Source: an uncultured Flavobacteriaceae bacterium (lineage in GTDB: Bacteria; Bacteroidota; Bacteroidia; Flavobacteriales; Flavobacteriaceae). From it: a stretch of 64,000 bases of DNA. A program made the translations under genes and the position numbers. Positions 1-8,222 of this stretch are shown here, in pieces (within the stretch, counting starts at the first letter, position 1; each line of letters begins with the position of its first letter). Under the pieces are notes generated by a model. The model was not told the origin of the DNA. It worked only from the letters and a program-made list of their open reading frames with translations, and did no database searches. Location of the stretch: positions 620,001-684,000 of the forward strand of contig CANLQD010000002.1 of assembly GCA_947493175.1 (NCBI GenBank), given 5' to 3'.

Positions 1-33
1 TTTCAATGTCACATCTAAACCTGTAATCGGCAT
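1..33 (-). CDS. Possible start of a gene running off the window
   Basis: On the minus strand an ATG at 33-31 opens a frame (MPITGLDVTLK) that continues without a stop to the window edge. It lies 43 bases downstream of the ybgC stop on the same strand, so it could be the next gene of that unit. Only 11 codons are visible and no family can be named. It could equally be chance. Confidence 0.25.
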   Translation of the reverse strand, partial: MPITGLDVTLK

Positions 34-76
34 ATTCTTGATTGTTGAAAAGAAATGTGCGTGCCGTTTCGGCCTG

Positions 77-490
77 TTAACCATCCTGGTATTCTTTTAG
101 AATCTTTTTCATGAGGTAATCCGGACATTTTATCGGGCGATCGGTCTTCATATCGATGAAGGCCAAGGTCGTGCTGGCCTCTATCAAAAGCTCCTTGTTT
201 TCGTTAAAAATTTTATAGTCGAAATCAATTTTGACCAAGGGTGCTTTTTTGAGTCTGGTACGAACTAGGAGCAGGTCGTCGTACTTTGCCGATTTTTTAA
301 AATCGATATGTAAGGATATTACCGGGAGCATCACTCCACTTTCCTCCATGTGCTTGTAAGAGATCCCTAGTTGACGCAACCATTCTACTCTTCCCATCTC
401 TAAATATTGCGCATAATTCCCATGATAGACAACTCCCATCTGGTCTGTTTCAGAATATCTTACCCGAAAAGAAATTTCGTTAAAAACCAT
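77..490 (-). CDS. YbgC/FadM-type acyl-CoA thioesterase
   Basis: A 137-residue hot-dog fold thioesterase, the usual length for the 4-hydroxybenzoyl-CoA thioesterase/YbgC family, which hydrolyses acyl-CoA thioesters in the cytoplasm. The N-terminal stretch with RYSETDQMGVVYHGNY (about residues 10-25) carries the family's catalytic Asp in the D-x-x-G-V-x-x-x-x-Y pattern. The start ATG at 490 faces dnaA across a 204-base divergent intergenic region. In gamma-proteobacteria YbgC sits with tol-pal; here it does not, so the physiological substrate cannot be read from the context. Confidence 0.9.
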   Translation of the reverse strand: MVFNEISFRVRYSETDQMGVVYHGNYAQYLEMGRVEWLRQLGISYKHMEESGVMLPVISLHIDFKKSAKYDDLLLVRTRLKKAPLVKIDFDYKIFNENKELLIEASTTLAFIDMKTDRPIKCPDYLMKKILKEYQDG

Positions 491-694
491 ATTTTTTGAG
501 TTAAAAAGTATATATTTAAAGAGGTTCGAAGATGCGGTTGAACATGATAAAAAAAAAGCGGAAATTCAATAGCTTTTGATTTTTTTTTTAGATTTTTTGT
601 TCACATATTTGTCCCACTTTGAAACCAAGGTTTGCTCCGACCTATTTTAGACCTACATACTAGATAACTAACCGACAAATAAGAAAACTTTAGA
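491..694. promoter_or_regulatory. Divergent ybgC/dnaA intergenic region, weak dnaA promoter
   Basis: These 204 bases are AT-rich. A TTG at 619-621 lies 21 bases before TATTTTAG at 643-650, a loose match to the Bacteroidota TTG / TAnnTTTG promoter pointing to dnaA. I found no TTATCCACA-type DnaA boxes, so the sequence gives no sign that this is the origin or that dnaA is strongly autoregulated here. Confidence 0.35.
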
Positions 695-2119
695 ATGAGT
701 GTTACTGCAAATTCCGTATGGAACAATTGTTTGGCCTTTATCCAAGATAATATCCAACCGCAGGCATTCAAGACATGGTTCGAACCTATTCAACCGGTCA
801 AGCTTTCAGACAATGCATTAAGCATTCAAGTTCCCAGCAAATTTTTTTATGAGTGGCTCGAAGAGCACTATGTTAAGTTACTGAAGGTAGCATTGACCAA
901 AGAATTGGGGGAGACCGCTAAATTGGTATATGTTATTAAAATGGAAAACACCTACGGTAACCGGGAACCTTTTACCGAAAAAATACCGAGTGTAAACAGA
1001 GGAAATATGACTCCGCAGGAAATGGATGTTCCAATCAAGTCTAAAAATCCGGAATTAAAGAATCCGTTCGTAATACCTGGTATTCGAAATATCAAGATCG
1101 AGTCACAGCTAAATCCGAATTATAATTTTGACAATTTTTTGGAAGGTGATTCGAACCGACTAGCAAGATCGGCAGGTATGGCGGTTGCCAATAAGCCAGG
1201 GGGGACCTCTTTTAATCCCTTATTGGTCTTTGGTGGTGTTGGTCTTGGGAAAACACATTTGGCACATGCCATCGGGGTAGAAATCAAAGACAAATATCCG
1301 GAACGCACGGTGCTTTATATCTCGGCCGAAAAATTCACGCAGCAGTATATTGAATCGGTCAAGAAGAACACGAGAAATGATTTTATTCATTTCTACCAAT
1401 TAATCGATATCCTGATTATTGATGATGTGCAGTTTTTATCCGGAAAATCAGGAACCCAAGATGTATTTTTCCATATTTTCAATCACCTACATCAAAATGG
1501 GAAACAGGTAATCCTTACTTCCGATAAGGCGCCCGTAGATATGCAGGATATTGAGCAACGTTTGTTGTCGCGATTCAAGTGGGGACTTTCTGCGGAACTG
1601 CAGAATCCCGATTACGAAACCCGTATTTCAATTTTAAAGAACAAATTGTACCGGGACGGTGTCGAAATGCCGGAAGCCATTGTCGAATATGTGGCCAAAC
1701 ATATTAAAACGAATATACGAGAACTAGAAGGGGCTATTATTTCCTTGATTGCCCAATCTTCCTTCAATAAAAAAGAAGTGACACTGGAATTGGCGCAACA
1801 GGTCGTTGAAAAATTTGTCAAGAACACCAAAAGGGAAGTTTCAATTGATTACATTCAGAAAGTAGTCTCCGATTATTTTGAAATGGATGTGGCTACCCTA
1901 CAGTCTAAAACACGAAAGAGACACATCGTACAAGCTCGACAACTCGCCATGTTCTTTGCCAAAAAATTCACGAAGGCCTCTCTAGCCAGCATCGGCTCCC
2001 AAATTGGAAAACGAGACCACGCTACCGTGCTACATGCCTGTAAAACCGTCGACAACCTCGCTGAGACCGATAAACAGTTTAGAAAATACATCGAGGACCT
2101 TACCAAAAAATTCTCTTAA
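695..2119 (+). CDS. dnaA: Chromosomal replication initiator DnaA
   Basis: A 474-residue DnaA of standard length. It binds DnaA boxes at the origin, opens the duplex and loads the DnaB helicase. Domain I is at about residues 1-85. The AAA+ module has Walker A GGVGLGKTH near residue 180 and Walker B ILIIDDVQFL near 240. The DNA-binding domain IV carries the signature GKRDHATVLHACKTV near 440. Unlike the classical dnaA-dnaN arrangement, it is followed at 7 bases by a low-molecular-weight phosphatase and a methylase gene, so dnaA probably heads a three-gene unit. Confidence 0.98.
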   Translation: MSVTANSVWNNCLAFIQDNIQPQAFKTWFEPIQPVKLSDNALSIQVPSKFFYEWLEEHYVKLLKVALTKELGETAKLVYVIKMENTYGNREPFTEKIPSVNRGNMTPQEMDVPIKSKNPELKNPFVIPGIRNIKIESQLNPNYNFDNFLEGDSNRLARSAGMAVANKPGGTSFNPLLVFGGVGLGKTHLAHAIGVEIKDKYPERTVLYISAEKFTQQYIESVKKNTRNDFIHFYQLIDILIIDDVQFLSGKSGTQDVFFHIFNHLHQNGKQVILTSDKAPVDMQDIEQRLLSRFKWGLSAELQNPDYETRISILKNKLYRDGVEMPEAIVEYVAKHIKTNIRELEGAIISLIAQSSFNKKEVTLELAQQVVEKFVKNTKREVSIDYIQKVVSDYFEMDVATLQSKTRKRHIVQARQLAMFFAKKFTKASLASIGSQIGKRDHATVLHACKTVDNLAETDKQFRKYIEDLTKKFS

Positions 2120-2125
2120 CTTTTT

Positions 2126-2587
2126 ATGGTTACCAAAATCTTGATGGTGTGCCTGGGCAATATTTGTAGGTCTCCATTGGCAGAGGGACTATTACAAAGC
2201 AAAATAGACCCCACTCGGTTTTTTGTGGATTCTGCGGGCACAGGAGGATACCACGTAGGGGAAAAACCTGATGAGCGAAGCATCATGGTGGCCGCCAAAT
2301 ACGGATTGGATATTAGTCAACAACGCTGTAGAAAGCTAACTTTCAACGACCTAAAAGAGTTCGATTACATCTATGCCATGGATCGGGACAATTATAGAAA
2401 CATACTCAGTTTGGCAGAAACAGCGTCTGAAGTGGCTAAAGTCCATTTGCTTTTAGATAGCATAGATGCGGGAAGCCTTGAAGTTCCAGACCCCTACTAT
2501 GGCGGTAAGGACGGTTTTGAACATGTTTACAAACTCATAGATGCCGCCTGCCAAAAAATTGCAGCGCAGCTACAAGACAACGACTAA
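2126..2587 (+). CDS. Low-molecular-weight protein-tyrosine phosphatase
   Basis: A 153-residue LMW-PTP. The P-loop C-x5-R is at residues 9-15 (CLGNICRSP) and the general-acid DP motif (VPDPYYGG) is near residue 122, so the catalytic residues of the family are present. These enzymes remove phosphate from protein tyrosine or, in some bacteria, arginine. It starts 7 bases after dnaA and abuts the next gene (2588) with no gap, indicating co-transcription and probable translational coupling. No kinase partner is in the neighbourhood, so the target is unknown. Confidence 0.92.
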   Translation: MVTKILMVCLGNICRSPLAEGLLQSKIDPTRFFVDSAGTGGYHVGEKPDERSIMVAAKYGLDISQQRCRKLTFNDLKEFDYIYAMDRDNYRNILSLAETASEVAKVHLLLDSIDAGSLEVPDPYYGGKDGFEHVYKLIDAACQKIAAQLQDND

Positions 2588-3310
2588 ATGACCCAAAATC
2601 GAGGAGAAAACGGGAAACTATACTTAATACCCACCACCCTTGGTGATAACGCGCCCTTGGAAGTGCTGCCTATTTCAGTAAAACAAGCCATTGAAAATAT
2701 AGATCATTACATCGTAGAAAACGAAAAATCGGCCAGACGTTTTATTAAGAAATTGAGTCCTCGAAAATCGCAGCCAAGCCTTCACCTCGCATTGTTGAAC
2801 AAGTATACCGAACCCGAAAGTATCCCGACCTTTTTGGAGCCCTGCTTCCAAGGCCACTCCATAGGTATTCTTTCGGAAGCCGGCGCCCCCGGGATTGCCG
2901 ATCCGGGAGCAGCGGTCGTCAAGGTCGCACATGAAAAAGGAATTCAAGTGATTCCCTTAGTTGGTCCGTCTTCCATACTTTTGGCATTGATGGCCAGCGG
3001 AATGAACGGTCAGAATTTTGCTTTTAACGGATATTTACCGATTGATTCGGGTGAACGCAAAAGTGCTATCAAACAACTAGAAAAACGATCAAGAGAACTG
3101 CAACAAAGTCAATTATTTATCGAAACACCCTATAGAAACGACAAATTGTTGGCAGAGCTTACTAAAACACTATCGATACACACCCGACTTTGTGTGGCAT
3201 GCGACATTACCTTGTCTACAGAGTTCATTGCCACCAAAACGGTTGAACAATGGCGAAAAACATCGATAGACCTTCATAAAAGACCGGCAATTTTTATTGT
3301 TCAAGGATAG
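2588..3310 (+). CDS. RsmI-like tetrapyrrole-methylase-fold SAM methyltransferase
   Basis: 240 residues of the SAM-dependent tetrapyrrole methylase superfamily, most like RsmI, which 2'-O-methylates C1402 of 16S rRNA. The glycine-rich SEAGAPGIADPGA motif (about 97-109) and the VGPSSILLALMASG segment (about 124-137) are the RsmI landmarks; IETPYRN is near residue 178. The N-terminal GTP-like loop of typical RsmI is altered (LIPTTLGDN), and the protein lacks the usual C-terminal extension, so it may be a paralogue with a different target. The ATG directly follows the stop of the phosphatase gene. Confidence 0.8.
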   Translation: MTQNRGENGKLYLIPTTLGDNAPLEVLPISVKQAIENIDHYIVENEKSARRFIKKLSPRKSQPSLHLALLNKYTEPESIPTFLEPCFQGHSIGILSEAGAPGIADPGAAVVKVAHEKGIQVIPLVGPSSILLALMASGMNGQNFAFNGYLPIDSGERKSAIKQLEKRSRELQQSQLFIETPYRNDKLLAELTKTLSIHTRLCVACDITLSTEFIATKTVEQWRKTSIDLHKRPAIFIVQG

Positions 3311-3328
3311 CTGGTCCAATCAAGAAAG

Positions 3329-3363
3329 ATTAAAAAACAAACCCCGACATCAAAATGTCGGGG
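3329..3363 (-). terminator. Rho-independent terminator of the lytic transglycosylase-like gene
   Basis: The stem CCCCGACAT / ATGTCGGGG (3342-3363, 4-base loop) is followed on the minus strand by TTTGTTTTTT. The T-run is on the minus side only, so it ends the minus-strand gene at 3440 rather than the plus-strand methylase. Confidence 0.8.
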
Positions 3364-3439
3364 ACTGCACCATTTTCATATATGGTTCCACCTGCGAGGG
3401 GGAACAATTTCGTGTTATGGGAACTGTTTAGGCAGCATT

Positions 3440-4069
3440 CTAAACTTTTGGATTTCTTTTGGGTGCTACATAAGACAAATCGTAACCTGAAAACTTTCGA
3501 ATGTACTTGGCAATGCTTGTACCATAACTATCGGTAACATCATAACTACCCCATGAACGTAAGTACTTTTTCACATTCCCAGGACCCGCTAAATGTGCAG
3601 CGGCCAATACACCCGATTCGGTGATTTCTACTCCACCAATGTACTTACCCACAAAGCGATCTATATCTTTTCGAAGTATCCACTTGTTACGGGCCATATT
3701 GGTATAAAAGGCCTTTTCCTGTAAGACCGGATCATTTAAAAATCGTGTCGCATTATACACGCCCATCAATTGCAAAGTTCCAATACCAAATTGATACTTT
3801 CCCAAATATCCCAATGTATTGATGGTAAAATAGTTCCCCTGCGACTCTTTAAAGGCAAGTGCCTCCTTAAAACCGATGTAGGAACTCCCCAAAAAAGGAG
3901 GCGCTACCATAAAAGTACTTACAACAGGTTGTCTTTTAGGATATATGGCCTCGGTAGGACATACCACTTTTAGGTTCTCTGGAACTTTCATTTCTGTTTT
4001 TACAAAATCAAAGCTCATTAAAAACAAAAGCAATAAAAGCGTGCAAAAAGAAATTACACATCTTCTCAT
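3440..4069 (-). CDS. Secreted lysozyme-fold (lytic transglycosylase-like) protein
   Basis: 209 residues with an N-terminal hydrophobic signal (about 1-22). The segment ALAFKESQGNY (about 80-90), followed by LGYLGKYQFG, resembles the catalytic ES...N/GxxGLMQ region of soluble lytic transglycosylases, with the Glu as candidate catalytic acid; GVLAAAHLAGPGNVKKYL near residue 165 fits the later A-Y/H-N-G-x-G region. Such enzymes cleave peptidoglycan in the periplasm. It lies downstream of mltG on the same strand but has its own promoter-like element and terminator, so it is probably a separate unit. The family assignment rests on motifs only. Confidence 0.65.
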   Translation of the reverse strand: MRRCVISFCTLLLLLFLMSFDFVKTEMKVPENLKVVCPTEAIYPKRQPVVSTFMVAPPFLGSSYIGFKEALAFKESQGNYFTINTLGYLGKYQFGIGTLQLMGVYNATRFLNDPVLQEKAFYTNMARNKWILRKDIDRFVGKYIGGVEITESGVLAAAHLAGPGNVKKYLRSWGSYDVTDSYGTSIAKYIRKFSGYDLSYVAPKRNPKV

Positions 4070-4133
4070 ATTCTCGTTTTCTTAAGACTCACAACACTCA
4101 AAAAGGAGTGCACGCTTAAATTTTTTCATTCAA

Positions 4134-4141
4134 CAAAGATA
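4134..4141 (-). promoter_or_regulatory. -7 element (TATCTTTG) for the 3440-4069 gene
   Basis: Read on the minus strand this is TATCTTTG, an exact TAnnTTTG match, 65 bases before the ATG at 4069. A TTG lies 24 bases upstream, which is longer than ideal. Confidence 0.45.
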
Positions 4142-4224
4142 CGTTTGGTAAGAGGCTACGGTTGGCAAGAATTCGTTAAAAAAAGCCAAATTTAGTTAAC
4201 ATGATCAAATTTTGGGATGAAAAG

Positions 4225-5268
4225 TTACCTGTTAATGTGTTGTGAATTGATCCATCCGATGTACTGTTCTTTATTTCGGTTGTGCTGCGCCAAAGACTTG
4301 GCAAACTTGTGATATCCGAAATTTTCCACATTGGCGACCATGTAGAAATAGTCGTGTTTTTCTGGATTTAAAACGGCTTCCACTGCCGAAATATCAGGCA
4401 TGGTAATCGGCCCGGGAGGGAGTCCGGCATACTTGTAGGTGTTATAGGGAGAGTCTATTTCAAGATCTTTGTATAATACTCTTTTTATGACCAGGTCAAA
4501 ATCGTCTCGGTGTTTTTTTAAAGCATAAATGACCGTAGGGTCGGCCTGTAGCGCGTTGTTTTTCTTTAAACGATTCAAATACAGACCAGCTACCCGCGGG
4601 CGTTCATCTATCTTAGCGGTTTCTTTATGTACAATAGAAGCCAAGGTAATAGCTTCATTGGGTGTAAGTCCTTGGGCCTTGGCCTTTCCAATACGCTCTT
4701 CCGTCCAAAAGCGGTGGTATTCTTTCAGCATACGCTCTCTAAATTCTTCCGCCGATGTATTCCAAAAAAACTCATAGCTATTAGGTATATATACGGCCAA
4801 TTGGGTAGCCTCCTCTAAACCATTGGCTTTCAAAAATTCAGTATCTCTCATAGCGTTCAGAAGTGAGAGGCTATCTGCTTCTATCTGTTCCGCAATACGC
4901 CCGGCCAAGTTTTCAACCCGCTCCTGATTGTTGAAGGAAACCTTTACGGGAATATTACCACTTCGTAGGGAATTAATAATCTCATTATTGTTCATCCCAT
5001 TTTTAATCGCATATCTTCCTGGTTTAATGTTCGAAGTGTACGCTTTTCTTTTTGCCAATTGTTCAAAAGTGACCATATCTTTTAGGTAAGGCGTCAAGGA
5101 ATCACGTACCGATCCAAAATCAGCGTCGGAAGCTACATAGATCAACTGTTGGCCGCCCTCAAAATTAGTATTGGGGGTGAATATGGCATCATACACTTTG
5201 TAGGCGAACAGACCTCCACCGATAAGTCCTATGAACACTACTGCCAATAAAATTTTTTTGATATACAT
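4225..5268 (-). CDS. mltG: Endolytic murein transglycosylase MltG
   Basis: 347 residues, the normal size of MltG (YceG family), an inner-membrane enzyme that cuts nascent glycan strands and so sets their length. One N-terminal membrane helix (about 5-25) anchors it, with the catalytic domain in the periplasm. The signature LASIVHKETAKIDERPRVAG (about 211-230) holds the catalytic Glu, and YNTYKYAGLPPGPI (about 275-288) is the second conserved block. It is the last gene of the dapF-GNAT-mltG set; its ATG directly follows the GNAT stop codon. Confidence 0.95.
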   Translation of the reverse strand: MYIKKILLAVVFIGLIGGGLFAYKVYDAIFTPNTNFEGGQQLIYVASDADFGSVRDSLTPYLKDMVTFEQLAKRKAYTSNIKPGRYAIKNGMNNNEIINSLRSGNIPVKVSFNNQERVENLAGRIAEQIEADSLSLLNAMRDTEFLKANGLEEATQLAVYIPNSYEFFWNTSAEEFRERMLKEYHRFWTEERIGKAKAQGLTPNEAITLASIVHKETAKIDERPRVAGLYLNRLKKNNALQADPTVIYALKKHRDDFDLVIKRVLYKDLEIDSPYNTYKYAGLPPGPITMPDISAVEAVLNPEKHDYFYMVANVENFGYHKFAKSLAQHNRNKEQYIGWINSQHINR

Positions 5269-5793
5269 TTAGTCGTTTATTTTTTGAAATAGTACTTCAT
5301 CTTTGTAGGTCCCGTTAGAAAAAAGCCAATCCTTTTTCACCCCTACTTCAACAAAACCCATTTTTTTGAACAAATGAAGACTTGCCGGATTATCGGAACC
5401 GACATTGGCGAAAAGTTGCCGCAGATCTAAGGTCGAAAACGCGTAATCCATCAACAAAGAAATCGCCTCCGATCCTATCCCATTATTGCGCTGCTCGGTT
5501 TCAAGCACCACTATACCAAGACCGGCGCGATGGTGTTTGGGATCAAAGTCGAAAAGGTCAATAAGCCCTAAAAGTGCTTTCTGATTTGAGCAAATAGCGA
5601 GCCTTAGCTGTTTCACATCATATATATCCCGATGTGCATTATCCAAGTAATCGCGCAGTACGTGTTTTGAATACGGAGTAACCGTTCCACTGATTTCCCA
5701 AATGGCAGGGTCGTTTTCGAGTAAATAAAGAAACGAAAGGTCATCTGGCTCCAATGCCCTCAAGTAGATATGCTTTCCCTTTAAAACTCGCAT
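5269..5793 (-). CDS. GNAT-family N-acetyltransferase (RimJ/RimL-like)
   Basis: 174 residues with the acetyl-CoA binding pattern of GNAT enzymes: EQRNNGIGSEAISLLMDYAF (about 101-120) is the R/Q-x-x-G-x-G/A loop, followed by the DNPASLHLFKKMGF segment (about 140-153) that is typical of RimJ/RimL-type members. The start overlaps the end of dapF by 13 bases, which implies translational coupling. The acceptor cannot be deduced; RimL relatives acetylate ribosomal proteins, but many homologues act on small molecules. Confidence 0.85.
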   Translation of the reverse strand: MRVLKGKHIYLRALEPDDLSFLYLLENDPAIWEISGTVTPYSKHVLRDYLDNAHRDIYDVKQLRLAICSNQKALLGLIDLFDFDPKHHRAGLGIVVLETEQRNNGIGSEAISLLMDYAFSTLDLRQLFANVGSDNPASLHLFKKMGFVEVGVKKDWLFSNGTYKDEVLFQKIND

Positions 5794-6572
5794 CTTATTT
5801 CCCCTTTAAAGACCATTTTCGCAGCACCGATAAGCTGAACGTTCTTGTAAACACTGTTTTCCGTGTCAAAGTCGAAAGTAACTTCGAGGTCTCCCCCTAC
5901 TGCCTGCAATTGCACCTTGTTGTCTTTATAGTTTCCCGTATGGTGCATGGCCAGCGCCACCGCGGTAACACCGGTACCACAGGACAAAGTTTCATCTTCC
6001 ACCCCTCTTTCATAAGTACGGATCATATAACCATCCGAGCCGTTAGACGCAACAAAATTGATATTGCTGCCACTTTGCCCGTACAATCCATATCGTAACT
6101 TGGCTCCTTCTTTTTTCACATCAAAAGCATCCAGCTCATCGACCATTTGTACATGGTGGGGCGAACCAGTATTTAAAAAAGTATAATTGTCTTTTTGCCT
6201 GATTTCGGAAACATCCTGCATCTGAAGGCTGACTTTATCATTTGAATCAATGGTCGCACGATGCTTGCCATCGACGGCATCAAACGTAGTCGTATCGGTT
6301 ATTATTCCTAAATGCTTGGCAAATGCCACCAAACAGCGACCACCATTACCACACATACTACTAGGGTTGCCATCCGAATTGTAATAAACCATTTTAAAAT
6401 CGGTTTGGCTATCGGATTCCAACAATATTAGACCATCGGCTCCGATACCAAAACGGCGATCGCACAAAAAGGAAACCAACTTGGTATTCTCTTTAGGGAA
6501 AAACAAGGTTCTATTATCGACCATTACGAAGTCGTTCCCGGTGCCCTGATATTTATAAAAAGGAAGTAACAT
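5781..6572 (-). CDS. dapF: Diaminopimelate epimerase
   Basis: 263 residues, full length. DapF converts LL- to meso-diaminopimelate, the last-but-one step of lysine synthesis and the source of the peptidoglycan cross-linking residue. Both catalytic cysteines are visible: MCGNGGRC (about 74-81) and LSCGTGVTA (about 200-208). The N-terminal YQGTGNDFVMVDN block is also typical. First gene of the operon with a GNAT gene and mltG, so two of the three products serve the cell wall. Confidence 0.97.
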   Translation of the reverse strand: MLLPFYKYQGTGNDFVMVDNRTLFFPKENTKLVSFLCDRRFGIGADGLILLESDSQTDFKMVYYNSDGNPSSMCGNGGRCLVAFAKHLGIITDTTTFDAVDGKHRATIDSNDKVSLQMQDVSEIRQKDNYTFLNTGSPHHVQMVDELDAFDVKKEGAKLRYGLYGQSGSNINFVASNGSDGYMIRTYERGVEDETLSCGTGVTAVALAMHHTGNYKDNKVQLQAVGGDLEVTFDFDTENSVYKNVQLIGAAKMVFKGEIRCEF

Positions 6573-6588
6573 GTTCTATTTTCAATTA

Positions 6589-6596
6589 CAAAGATA
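6589..6596 (-). promoter_or_regulatory. -7 element (TATCTTTG) of the dapF operon
   Basis: An exact TAnnTTTG element on the minus strand, 16 bases before the dapF ATG, predicting a leader of only about 10 bases. No clear TTG at -33. Confidence 0.5.
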
Positions 6597-6706
6597 GAAC
6601 TTTATTTAACGAAACATTAGCCGTTAAAAAGTCGTTAAACTCAAAATGAGGGTTTCAAAATTCTGTTAATTTTACATCAGAAACATTTTAAAATCAAAGA
6701 GTTCAT

Positions 6707-8098
6707 ATGAAAAGAATAGGTAGCTTACTATTGGTTTCCGTTTTTGCAGGAGCAATTACCTTGGGGGCCTATACGCTTTTTTTCGAGAAACCAAATTACA
6801 CATTTGTCAACGGTTCTGACCAGGCCACTACGTTCGATACGAGTTACACGCCCACATCGGCCAAAGGTGCGGGCATTAACGAAGTTGATTTCACTATTGC
6901 CGCTGAAAAAACCGTGAATGCGGTAGTCCACGTAAAGAATATGTCGGTCAGTTCTGGACCTACGAACCTTTTTGACTTCTTCTATGGATCAGGGGGAAAT
7001 GAAAGAACCGAAATAGGAACAGGTTCCGGGGTAATCATTACACCTGATGGCCATATCGTAACAAACCATCATGTCATTGCCAATGCTAGCAAGCTGCAGG
7101 TAACACTTAACAATAACAAAAGCTACGAAGCCGAAGTAATAGGTTCGGATGCCAATACTGATATCGCATTGTTAAAAATCGATCCAGAACGCGCCCTGCC
7201 TTATTTGGCATTTGGAGATTCGGATAATACCAAAATAGGGGAATGGGTACTCGCTGTTGGGAATCCGTTCAATCTGACATCTACCGTAACGGCCGGTATC
7301 GTTAGTGCCAAAGCTAGAAATCTGGGAAGAAACCAATCCTTTATTCAAACCGATGCTGCCGTAAATCCTGGAAATAGTGGTGGCGCCTTGGTGAACACCA
7401 ATGGTGATCTAGTAGGCATCAATACAGCTATAAGTTCACGTACTGGCTCCTATGTTGGATATTCCTTTGCGGTGCCAAGTAATATTGCGCGAAAAGTGGT
7501 CGACGATATTACCGAATTTGGTAGTGTAAGAAAAGGAATCTTAGGTATTAGTTCTGTATCGAACGACAGTCCATACGCAATTGAAAATGGTATCAATGAT
7601 ATCGATGGTGTATATGTTGAAAAAGTAGAGGAAGATTCCGGAGCCGAGGAGGCTAAACTACAAAAGGGGGATATCATCAAAAGGGTCGACAATATACGGG
7701 TACGGAAGTTTCCAGACCTTTCGGGCTATTTAACTACCAAAAGACCCGGAGATAAAGTAAAGGTTACCTTGGAACGGGATGGAGAAGAAATGGTAACAAC
7801 GGTGACCCTTAAGGAAGTGCAAACCGTTCTACTCCCTGTACTTGGATTAACGGTAAAAGATGTATCCAAAAAAGATCAAAAGAAATTCAAGATAAAAGAA
7901 GGTGTCAAAATTGTCGGAGTTCCCGAACGTCTATCGGGATATGGACTAATAGGTAAAATATTATTAGCTGTAGACGACGAAGCCATCGAAGACAAAGAAG
8001 ACGCAAAAGAACTGTTCAGTCAAATTTCGAAATACGGTAGAACCAGCCTTACTACCCTAAATGAAGATGGGGAACGGGAACGTATTATTTTCCAATAA
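6707..8098 (+). CDS. HtrA/Deg-family serine protease-chaperone
   Basis: 463 residues with an N-terminal signal or anchor (about 1-25), a trypsin-like protease domain and two PDZ domains, the DegP/DegQ architecture. The catalytic triad is intact: His in TNHHVIANA (about 117), Asp in NTDIALLKID (about 150) and Ser in NPGNSGGAL (about 224). PDZ1 spans about 275-370; PDZ2 follows to the C-terminus and is short. It degrades or refolds damaged envelope proteins in the periplasm. It is monocistronic: divergent from dapF and closed by a strong terminator. Confidence 0.95.
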   Translation: MKRIGSLLLVSVFAGAITLGAYTLFFEKPNYTFVNGSDQATTFDTSYTPTSAKGAGINEVDFTIAAEKTVNAVVHVKNMSVSSGPTNLFDFFYGSGGNERTEIGTGSGVIITPDGHIVTNHHVIANASKLQVTLNNNKSYEAEVIGSDANTDIALLKIDPERALPYLAFGDSDNTKIGEWVLAVGNPFNLTSTVTAGIVSAKARNLGRNQSFIQTDAAVNPGNSGGALVNTNGDLVGINTAISSRTGSYVGYSFAVPSNIARKVVDDITEFGSVRKGILGISSVSNDSPYAIENGINDIDGVYVEKVEEDSGAEEAKLQKGDIIKRVDNIRVRKFPDLSGYLTTKRPGDKVKVTLERDGEEMVTTVTLKEVQTVLLPVLGLTVKDVSKKDQKKFKIKEGVKIVGVPERLSGYGLIGKILLAVDDEAIEDKEDAKELFSQISKYGRTSLTTLNEDGERERIIFQ

Positions 8099-8115
8099 AC
8101 AAAGAAATACCATAA

Positions 8116-8148
8116 ACAAAAACGCTCTCTAAACGGGAGCGTTTTTTT
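8116..8148 (+). terminator. Terminator after the htrA gene
   Basis: AAAACGCTCTC pairs with GGGAGCGTTTT across a short loop and is followed by a T-run, 20 bases after the protease stop codon. Confidence 0.9.
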
Positions 8149-8183
8149 ATGCAAAAATCCTATACGAAAACGTTTGAAAAAGC

Positions 8184-8191
8184 TAGTTTTG
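8184..8191 (+). promoter_or_regulatory. -7 element (TAGTTTTG) of gapA
   Basis: Exact TAnnTTTG match 31 bases before the ATG at 8223; no TTG at the expected -33 position. Confidence 0.4.
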
Positions 8192-8222
8192 TACCGACAA
8201 TCAAAACAAGAATTCATTGATA

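Noticed and set aside
491..694. Possible replication origin next to dnaA
   Set aside because: AT-rich but lacks DnaA boxes; in Flavobacteriia the origin is often not beside dnaA.
1120..1308. Antisense open frames within dnaA and other long genes
   Set aside because: They follow the codon-position pattern of the genuine gene on the other strand and have no start context or recognisable features.
3355..3537. Small plus-strand frame over the terminator and transglycosylase 3' end
   Set aside because: It begins inside the terminator hairpin and runs antisense to a real gene.
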